A stretch of 64,000 nucleotides of DNA, taken from positions 930,001 through 994,000 of the forward strand of contig JAJHTX010000001.1 in NCBI GenBank assembly GCA_032164295.1. The letters run 5' to 3'. The notes under the pieces were generated by a model. That model saw only the letters and a list, made by a program, of their open reading frames with translations. It searched no databases and was not told where the DNA came from. The DNA comes from Inonotus obliquus (Eukaryota; Basidiomycota; Agaricomycetes; Hymenochaetales; Hymenochaetaceae). Position numbers and translations under genes: made by a program. Every line of letters starts with the position of its first letter. Position 1 is the first letter of the stretch. Positions 55,498-64,000 of this stretch are shown one piece after another.

Positions 55498-58400
55498 CTA
55501 ACAAACTCTAGCATACCAAGGTTTCTTCTCTGACCGCGCAGCAGAACCTTCCTCCTTGATATTATTCGCCCGAATCACCTTCAAGAAAACGCTCTCCAAG
55601 CTAACCCTTTCAACGGTATATTCAGTGAAGTCTCCATGCTCAGCTAAGATCTTGAATAAGCTCGCAAGAGTCCGTTCTTCACTATCAGAGTCTAGTGGTA
55701 CTTCGAATCGAGTAGCGACATCATCAGCTCTTCGTGATCCTGGTATGCGAGCCATGAGTTCTTGAGCCCGTGTTACTTGTTCTCGAGTGCGACAGGAGAA
55801 GTGAATTTCGTAAATCGGGTAGCGGGCTGCTAGGGAACTGGTAGAGCCAATAGCTAAAGTTCAATGGCACGGGTTATTAGTTCAGTCCTATGCGACGGTG
55901 TATAGTAACTTGCCTAGCACCTTCCTTGCAATGATGCCAACCTTGTTGGCCAGGGCGGATGCTTCCTCCATAGAATCTGAATGGTCGCAGACTCTTGGTG
56001 AGATACTTTCAGCGATTGATTGATGAATACTTACGAGTCGTTATCACAACCGCTTTACCGATGGCAACATGTCTCAGCGTTTCCCACATGTCACGCTTCA
56101 TCTTCGCATCAACCCCCGTCGAGAATTCATCAATCAAAACGACCGATGGGTTGCCTAAGTCAAGTATTTAGCCTACCATAGCACAGAGCATAATTGAGAA
56201 AAGGTAAAACGAACCAATTAACGCGATAGCGAGGGACAGCTTTCGCTGGTTCCCACCAGATAAGTCAGGAGCTAATCTATCAGCATAAGACGCCAACGCG
56301 GTGGCCTCGAGGATTATGTCGATGTTCTCGTTAAGTTCTTGGCCCCTGACTAATCCCTTCAACCGACCATATATGGCCAAGTGTTCGCGAACGGTGAGCA
56401 GTGGGTCTATTGCAGTAAATTGCGGACAAACACCCAACGACAGACGAGCAGTCCTTGGATACCGAATGACCGACGTGTTCTTTATCTGAACGTCGCCCTG
56501 ATCGGGTACCAGGTCTCCACCTAAGGGGGGATCGAGTAAGGCCTGGCGATAAACGAAAACAAGGGGGAACGCTTACGGATGATATTAAAAGTAGACGTCT
56601 TGCCGGCTCCATTTGGTCCAAGCAGAGCAAAAATGGTATCGGGTGATACGCCGAAGCTCACATCATCGACCGACTTGACATTCGAGCCAGTGTATTGTTT
56701 TGATACATGCAAAACCCGCAAAGGATCAGAGGACGACGCAACCGCAGAAGCCTCATCTTGTACGTCTTCTGGTACTTCACCACTGGTCTTTTCGGATGGC
56801 AGCGTTTTTCTGTTGCGCAGCGCCGAGGTTATAGTGCCAGCGTACTTGCTGCCTGAGTCAAACCATACCAGGAAAGCGAAGAGGAAAATGGAATAGACGA
56901 TGAGGTAGGTGATTGGACCACCATACTTGCTTATAGTGCCCAAAGAGCTTGTTGAGATTCCGGAATTGCCATCACAAAGCAAGGAGAACAAGTTCACAGA
57001 GACGAAGGATGCTCGTACCTACAAGACTTGATTAAGGCCGGAACCTCTCCCGTGAGCAGATGAGACTTACTGGGCTGACAACCGGAGCAAGCAAGGACAT
57101 TGTGTAATCTATGCAAGAATATGAGTAGATATTTTACAATCAGGGGCCATAGTAACATACGGAGGATGTTAACAATACCATCCGCTTGCGAAGGCTTTGC
57201 ATAGGTATAAGTTAATAGATATGCCGTAAGGTACAGCTGTTTCACCTCGTTAGTACCAGTAAATGAATGGGGAATACATACGTACAGTTCCGAGGATGAC
57301 TTGATATCCAGCAGCAATAGCGAAAGCCATGAGCGGAGTCCGAGCTACGAGAGAGATGCAATAGGCAAACAACGTTCCAGCAATCCCATATAGCACAAGG
57401 ACCAGCCACTACGAAAAGAAATGCGTTGTCAGTATACCCTGCATGCAATGAAACATTGACGCAATGCGACTCACAAATAGTCCAAGCCCGAAAAAATGGG
57501 AAGATGCCGTTGCAAAAATGATAATAATGATTGTTGCCGCCGCCGTCGCAAATATCAAATCGAACATGAGATGGCCAAGCCAAAGTCCAATAGGATCAGC
57601 GAGACCGTTAGACAGCTGCATCGCCTGCACCGCAGTTCGGCGCTCTGTTGAAACGTACAGTGTGTAGAAAGCCGGGAAAACGGCCTAAGATACAACAAGA
57701 AACCATTCGTTAGCAACGGATCCTCGATAACGGAGTAGAACCCATCCTACTATAGCGGTCAGGAAGAAAATCTGCCAACGAAGAGCAAATAGTGTTCCGA
57801 CAGAAAGTCCAGGGAACGTTTGGAAACTAGGCGTGAGTAGCCTAGGACCTCCATCCCCTGATCCAGTGGCATTTAGTGCATCATTGTACAAGATGTTCGA
57901 CACGAAGTTCAGTATGGTCGGCCCCGTCAGCCCCGGAGGCTTCGCTTCCCAAGCAAAAAGAGAGACGCCTGTGGATAAATCCAGGGAGATACCACCGAGA
58001 GTGAGGTTTCGGTGGTTCTGATTGATCTCTGATGTGAATGTTGCATTATCCTGAATGTTCAGAGTTTGCAACGACGCGGTCGCAGGACCAAGAGACTGAG
58101 CGATGTCTGGTGGGGCAGTCAAAAGTGACGTATCGCCCTCCCTCTCAAAAGTTGATGCGGATGCAAAAGAGGACTGAGGCAAGAAGAGCGTCGTGTTCCT
58201 ACCACTACCCTCGCGAACTGTGCTCGTGCATGTGTCCGTATTCCGATCGAGGAAGAACAAGGGTATACAGGACCCTGCGACGGCTATAACCAAAGAGAGG
58301 ACGGGTACGAGCCAACTTCTGCGTGCGATAATGGAGCGCTTGTGGAATATAGTGAATGCTTGAGAAAAGGGCGAGCGTTTCCTTCCAGTCGTCAATCGAA

Positions 58401-61400
58401 GGATTCCTGACGACTTCGATGGCTCCTTCGATTCGATGGTAGAAGTTCCAATCGAATCGGGTGCAATATCGGCATTAAGACCTTGACCGTGCTGCTTCAT
58501 CAGACTCAAGAAAATATCCTCCATTGACGTTCCATGGACATCATACGATGTAATGCCCAAGGCATCTTTTTCTCGATCGATGAGGCCGAGTATCTCGGCG
58601 ACTTCTCTCGAATCCTTCGTCTCCAAGTGATATAACGCAGTTGGGAATGAGTACGTGGACAAGCTCGCATCCGGCGCGATAGTCCGGATTCTTTCGAGTA
58701 TCTCGGATGGCGGATGCGACTTCTCCGACGTTCCACGAGATGCTAGCGTCAATTGCACCGAGTATCCACGACCAAGTGAAGACTTGAGAGATACTGGTGC
58801 GCCGGCCGCTACCAGCTTGCCTGGAGCAGCTAGTATTGCAACGGAATCGCCAATCAACTCTGCTTCGTCGAGGAACTACCCAGGTAGGTCAGCGGCCGAA
58901 TGGATATCCGACAAAGTTCTAGGACTCACATGCGTTGTAAATACAATAGTCCTCTCCTCGCGAACGGACATGAGCGTCCGCCATAGCGAACGCCTCGATA
59001 GCGGATCCACGCCAGACGTACATTCATCCACAAGCACGACTGCATAGAACACGTTAGCTCAAATATGTGAAAAATCGGGTTAGATTGACATACTCTTTGA
59101 TCCGCCTACCAGACCAATTGCCAATTGAAGCTTCCTCTTCTGTCCTCCACTCAGCGTTGCAGCATTGGCATGAATCTTGTCCTCCAAGTCACAATCCTTC
59201 AGGAGCTGGACCAGATCTTCGTCATTCTCAGATCCTTTCGGACGTTTGATTGCACTCCAAGCTCTCAGAGTTTGCAAACAGCTTAAATCGGGGAACAGCA
59301 CATTCTTCTGCGGGACTAGTCCCAGAACACCGTGCTGAGGTCTGGATGAGCCATCTTCGAATACTACCTCTCCTGAAGTTGGACCCTGAAGACCTGCAAG
59401 TATGGACAAGGTTGTCGATTTTCCGGCACTGAAGACAAAATCAAGTCAGTCGGATCCACGACGGTACTCGAACTACGGAACTACAACGGACCCATTTGAC
59501 CCGAGCAGGACGAAAATGCCGGTCTTCGGAACGTCTAGCGTCAAGTCCTCAATTGCAGTGACTGTCTGCTTCTTGGTACTGTACCAGGCTGAGTGGTAAG
59601 TCTTGTTCAAGTGACGGACTGAAACAGCAACGTCCGATGGTGGTGCATTCGCACCCAACGCCGCCCGCGAGCCGCGTCTCCAGAAGAGGAATAATTTAGA
59701 GAATATCGAGCGTCCCCGGTTAGGCGCATTGTAAAGTCTCCTTTCCCAGAAAACACCTATAACTGGCCAAATGAAAATATTGATCTAGAGAACAGAGAAT
59801 CATCAGATTCGTTAACCATTTTCAAGCAGCCCACGGCTTACAAAAGCAGCAATCATTAAGACCAATAAGTTTAGGCCATTATCTGGATCCCCGCGAACGA
59901 TGTTCGTCGGGATCTCGTGGACCTCAAACCCGGCTATGGCTCGGATGGCAAATACGTAAAAGCCAGGTGGAAAGATGATCGTGAAAATGAACGCGGCTCC
60001 GGTGGAGGCACCTCCAAATGCCTGTGCAAGAATTGCGAGAACAACAGCGGAAAAAGTTGTTCCGACAGCGGCGAGCTGAGGAGCGTTTCCGAAGGGCGCG
60101 CTGAAGAACAAAGACCAGCTTGCTAATGACAGACTATTGGGTTTGCACGTGAGCTATGCACATTTTCTGTCTCGAAGAAAACACAAACCCAAATAAAAGA
60201 TGCACGAAAAGCACGATTACTATATGCGTTCCAGCGAAAATACGGAAATGCCAGATGATTGCAACGATGATCCAAGCTGGGAGATATGCGAGCGTCATGC
60301 TCACGTACCATGATCTTTAAGCGACGAGTTAGCACCATGCTGTTGTCCCAGGCAAACTATTTGACTCACAATACTCGAGGTCCTTCTCTCAAGCCCATTG
60401 CTTGCAGATGACTAGTGATTAGGTTCGCTCGTTCACCCATATACCGACCAGGAAGGTCGTAAGCAATGCCGATGTAGCAGACAAAACTAGAGGATGGTTA
60501 AATAACGCACTCCAACCACGGTCGAGAAGATAACTCTTACAGTGCCAAGACAAGGAGTTCACGTAGGCCACGAACATAACCTGGAGGCATTGTTCATCAG
60601 ACATACTGCGCGAAATTTTAGAGTCTTCGAGACTCACTTATTCGGATCCTTTTGCGTTGCTCTTCATTTGTTTCCTGCGTGTAAGGCCTAATTATTTCTC
60701 AGCAAAGTGCCGTAAGTGGCAACTAGATGCAGACTCACCATTCTAATGGCGTGGGGTATTCTCTCCCTGTTTGTAGTTCAATTATAGCCTGTGGGTGCGT
60801 GTTAGCCAAGACAGTGCTCAGAAGTCTGGGGATCAGCCTCACTGAATCAACAGCCCATTGAAGAGGAAGCACGCGTTCCTCATAATCGCTAGTATGTCTC
60901 TCGACGTCGACGAAGATCAGCCCCTCATCAAAAAATAACGTATAGTTCAGTGTAGTTTGCGCCTCATCCGACGAAGGCAATGACTCAAAGTACACCGCAG
61001 CGAAGCACTCCGAGAACCCATTGAAACTCTGCGGACAAGCTAGTCCAACTTCCTCTTGCGTCGCTACTTGACGTACGTTTTGTAATTGCCCGTCGGAGAA
61101 ATCGCGAGTGACGCGTGCCATAATATCTGATGGTAAAGGCGTGCCCATGCCATTTGTGCCGTCTGCCCAGTAGAGTGTAAGGGAATTGTCTACGACGTCG
61201 GCAAGTGGTCGAATCGGAACTGGTTGTCCAATACCAAACTGTTGTAAGAGCAGGGTGGAAGTAATTAGATCATGTGTGCATTGAGATGGAAGGTCCGCAC
61301 ATTATCTGGTCTAACTGAGAAAATTTGAGCGATGGCAAGGAAAACGCCGTATCCCACTGGATAGGAGAAGCATGCCAGTGAATTCGACTAAAGTAACGCT

Positions 61401-61527
61401 TCTGAGCTTCGCGAATTCACCAAGAGACAAGCAAAGAACTCACGAGGGAGTGTTTCGACCACACAGTCCAGTTCTTGACAAATAGCGCCCAGAACTGGCG
61501 ACGAAACACTTCATCCATGAACACCAT
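55498..61527 (-). CDS. ABCA-type full-size ABC transporter
   Basis: Probable lipid exporter or flippase. The ATG at 61527 starts [20 protein letters not shown], typical of ABCA proteins. Two halves: a large lumenal loop plus six-helix TM domain, then NBD1 with Walker [21 protein letters not shown] (completed by splicing), Q-loop [15 protein letters not shown] and signature [16 protein letters not shown] second TM half follows, with a long lumenal loop ([20 protein letters not shown]...). NBD2 has Walker [38 protein letters not shown], signature [17 protein letters not shown] and a spliced Walker [15 protein letters not shown]. The C-terminal regulatory domain is [20 protein letters not shown] to [16 protein letters not shown]. 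At least a dozen short introns; all catalytic motifs present. The substrate cannot be told from sequence. Confidence 0.92.
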
Positions 61528-62234
61528 AGTCGGGTGTCGTCTGTCTGTCTAAGGTCCTTCCTGAATCGCTCCGTATATATAAAGCGGTGTCAAGTTACAG
61601 ACTCCTTGGCTGAGGGCATCGCAGCAGTATCCAAGTATGGGGTGCCACGATAAGCTCGTGTCGGTGTCGGGGTAAGCAGACCGGAGAAATGTCCGACGAG
61701 TATCGATTCCCACATCTGCATGCCGCCCAGCACAGGACAGGGACAAAACCGCTGGGCGCGTCTTATTCTCGACTGCGTGGATTATGTAATACTATGATCT
61801 ACACTGGAATTAATTTATTTTTCTCTTCCGCGCAGCATTGCGCAGCCACTCTGCGCAGCCGCAGACGGTACTAGGAGATTGAAGAGATGATCGCAGTTGC
61901 TGTATTAAAATCTGAAAGTTTGGCGGCATCACATTTTCCACAAACATACAAGCGGATCTACACATTATCTACATCAAGTACAAGTATACCCAAATCACAG
62001 CAACAGGGTACTGATAGGAACGTGTCTTTTAAGACTGAGTGGGGCACAACAAGCTCTAATGAAGCTCTCAGCGAAAGTCGTACAGTACAGGACATCGTTA
62101 ATGAGACGAAAATGAAGAAAGCGAGCGACAGCGAGGTATCATTGACAACGGAGATCCGAATTTCAAAACCGTGGAGACGAACGTTCGAGCTAGTCGGTCA
62201 AAGGATGAATCCAAATCAATCTGAAAATAGCATA
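61528..62234. other. intergenic, ABC transporter promoter side
   Basis: 707 nt before the transporter start codon, also containing the 3' UTR of the Ser-rich gene. Three GCGCAGC copies cluster at 61,830-61,859. A 126-codon + strand frame from 61,887 has no family resemblance. Confidence 0.45.
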
Positions 62235-63560
62235 TTAGCGATTCCTTTCCGGAAATTCCTCGACTAAACAGGCAGCTATGTCGATAGGTCGAATTGGTCG
62301 TATGGGCTGAGGCTGGTATAGTGGGATTTCAGCAAGGGGCGTGGATGACATTCGACCCAGAGTAAGTAAGGCAGGTTTCGTCTCTGCGTCTGATGAGGAC
62401 CATCCCACGAAAGGCGATGTTGAAAAGTATGAATCGGAAGAATCCCCCGAAGTCGGGTGCGCCTCCCACACAGCGGCTGGATCAGTCTGCTCCGATGCCG
62501 GTGAGAATAATTCGAGATGGAACGGATCCAGCGAGGACGCGGATGACGACGGTCGTAGTGCTGGTGGGGACCATTCATCGAGGAAGTCGAAATTTTGTAC
62601 ATGTGTCGGAAACGACATGATTGAAGCCCTGTCATCTTCCGCTTCTGCGACCGCTTTGAAAAGTTCAAATCCATCGCTCTGCTCCGACGCGGCATCTGCT
62701 AGCGCGAGCCTGAAGCTTTGCAGCATCAAGGTTGAGAAGTCTTGTTGATCGAGTAAGGCGGGTAAAACGGCAGGGTGCATGTCCATGTCCGAGAAATGGG
62801 GTGAGGACGTCGCTGATCGCGGGTATGCGTCGACATTGTAGTAATGGCTCCCGGAGCTAGAAGTAGAACCTTCCCCTTCACGATCAACTTCCTCCTTCCA
62901 TTCTTCCGATTCTGGCCATCTATCGAGAAGACTTCTGTATGTTGTCTCATCGGACACGGCTGGCTCCCGAGGTAAGGTAGAGGCAATGCCCATAGTCGAA
63001 GAACAGGAGGAAGGGCAAGGTGAAAATGTGAGGAATGAAGGAGTTTCGTCCTGCCAGCTATATGAATATCCATCGTTTATACGATCATCCATCGAAGATG
63101 CAAATTCAATAGGTGGGAGGCGGCGATCAGAACAAGGACTGCTACGTGATGAACCTGGTGCGGGCATCTCAACAGTAGATAGATAGGTGTGCAGCGAAGA
63201 TGGGAGTGTTCGAGGCGAATTTAAGTCTCGATCCATATCCACGTCGCAGGGTACCTGAAGAGAGTCCGGCCGTAGAGGAGCCGAGCGATCTATTAGCAAC
63301 GGGTGCTGCCCAGCGCCTACACCCGATGCCCAGCTCCAAATGCTGTTGCGTGCAGCATGCCTACTACTATCACCAACGCGTCTGTGGGATGGAGGGGTTG
63401 AAAAGGGTTTCGAATCTGACCGAGATGCTGATAATGATGTATCGAAGCCCCGTAGACCAGTAGAGAGACCGACTTGACAAGGTTCTGATCGTTCCCTGAT
63501 ATTACCAGATCGTCGAAGACTCCCACTTCTCGAGCTCCGTGAACAAGACGCCGGTGTCAT
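62235..63560 (-). CDS. Ser/Pro-rich protein of unknown function
   Basis: I recognise no family. A long single frame; the first in-frame ATG is 63560 (MTPASCSRSSRSGSLRRSGN), but coding-like sequence continues upstream (VIDAVCSLPSSPVAYPSK) to an in-frame stop, so an earlier exon may exist towards the window edge. The product from 63560 is about 440 residues, rich in Ser, Pro and Asp and mostly disordered. More ordered pieces are ETTYRSLLDRWPESEEWKEE, LLDQQDFSTLMLQSFRLALA and VQNFDFLDEWSPPALRP, the latter resembling short acidic-aromatic binding or activation segments. It ends PIDIAACLVEEFPERNR. No signal peptide or membrane segment. A regulatory role is a guess from composition only. Confidence 0.55.
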   Translation of the reverse strand: MTPASCSRSSRSGSLRRSGNIRERSEPCQVGLSTGLRGFDTSLSASRSDSKPFSTPPSHRRVGDSSRHAARNSIWSWASGVGAGQHPLLIDRSAPLRPDSLQVPCDVDMDRDLNSPRTLPSSLHTYLSTVEMPAPGSSRSSPCSDRRLPPIEFASSMDDRINDGYSYSWQDETPSFLTFSPCPSSCSSTMGIASTLPREPAVSDETTYRSLLDRWPESEEWKEEVDREGEGSTSSSGSHYYNVDAYPRSATSSPHFSDMDMHPAVLPALLDQQDFSTLMLQSFRLALADAASEQSDGFELFKAVAEAEDDRASIMSFPTHVQNFDFLDEWSPPALRPSSSASSLDPFHLELFSPASEQTDPAAVWEAHPTSGDSSDSYFSTSPFVGWSSSDAETKPALLTLGRMSSTPLAEIPLYQPQPIRPIRPIDIAACLVEEFPERNR

Positions 63561-64000
63561 TTCGGGATCTTTGGAAGGGTAGGCAACGGGGGAAGAAGGG
63601 AGGGAACAGACAGCGTCAATAACTGCTGGCTTTATATGAAACACCGACGCTTACATTCATCATTGGATTCATTCCTCCGATGTGCCTGCGCCCGCGTGTG
63701 TCCAGACGCAGGGAGAAAGTCAAAGGACCTGGATTCCGGGATAAACGGTCTTTGCACGGAAATCTAAATACGTTGCTCTTGTTCAGCTTCACACTAGACC
63801 CAGTATGCCCATAATGAAAATGAATGGGTGGCGAATTGAATGCGGAGATTGGGAGAGTAGAAATGGTGCATACCAGACGTGAAGCATGGTTCAGATGACG
63901 ACGACTAGTACTTCTGCGTGTTGACAGTGCATCTATTCCTGTTTCTGACTCTACTTTCGTCCACTCAATGTCCCTCGCCCCGGCCAAAGCGGGACTGGCT
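63561..64000 (-). other. possible upstream exon at window edge
   Basis: A minus-strand open stretch with SRNPGPLTFSLRLDTRGRRH then IGGMNPMMN precedes a GTAAGC donor. It could be an upstream exon of the Ser-rich gene or the end of another gene outside the window. I found no splice that joins it in frame with an intron of normal length, so it is left unresolved. Confidence 0.25.

Noticed and set aside
61887..62267. 126-codon + strand frame
   Set aside because: No family resemblance; overlaps the 3' end of the Ser-rich gene and the upstream region of the transporter. Could not be supported as a gene.

Overview
The window is nuclear DNA of a filamentous basidiomycete, most probably an Agaricomycete. 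The genes are interrupted by many 45-70 nt GT-AG introns with CTAAT/CTGAC-like branch sites. The housekeeping proteins are clearly fungal (delta-COP, COG8, Utp14, Nog2, Kap114-type importin, COX6, ubiquitin-L40). Two F-box proteins and a pair of O-fucosyltransferase-like glycosyltransferases are of kinds common in mushroom genomes. I saw no bacterial operon, CRISPR array, rRNA, tRNA or intact transposon. Exon structures were read by eye, by joining reading frames across GT...AG borders so that conserved motifs are kept; no RNA evidence was available.

Layout. 0.2-1.5 kb: F-box protein (-). 2.4-6.7 kb: importin-9/Kap114 (-), divergent from an RS-rich unknown protein (6.8-8.4 kb, +), which converges on the nucleolar GTPase NOG2 (8.5-11.1 kb, -). 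11.1-16.4 kb: gene-poor. 16.4-18.7 kb: large F-box protein (+). 20.6-22.7 kb: imidazolonepropionase-like amidohydrolase (+). 23.0-24.5 kb: inositol monophosphatase (+). 25.2-26.5 kb: acidic orphan protein (+), followed by about 1 kb of pyrimidine-rich degenerate repeats. 28.1-31.9 kb: COG8 (-) and delta-COP (+), head to head. 32.0-36.4 kb: membrane-anchored TolB-propeller/amidohydrolase fusion (-), head to head with ubiquitin-L40 (36.7-37.2 kb, +). 38.0-41.6 kb: UTP14 (+). 42.2-44.4 kb: NRAMP metal transporter (+). 44.7-45.2 kb: COX6 (-). 45.9-50.2 kb: two O-fucosyltransferase-like paralogues, tail to tail. 50.5-51.4 kb: RWD-domain (RWDD2-like) gene with frame problems (-). 51.8-52.7 kb: NTF2-like protein (+). 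53.0-54.6 kb: Tra2-like RRM/RS splicing factor (-). 55.5-61.5 kb: full-length ABCA-type transporter (-). 62.2-63.6 kb: Ser-rich unknown protein (-), reaching towards the window edge.

Functional links. Ribosome production and nuclear transport are well represented (NOG2, UTP14, RPL40, a Kap114-type importin), as is Golgi traffic (COG8 and delta-COP on a shared 139 bp promoter). These look like ordinary gene neighbourhoods, not one pathway cluster. I found no convincing new multi-gene system. The best leads are the TolB-amidohydrolase fusion with a stand-alone relative 10 kb away, the inverted glycosyltransferase pair, micro-exons encoding the inositol phosphatase active site, an unusual ubiquitin sequence, and a decaying or mis-assembled RWDD2 gene.
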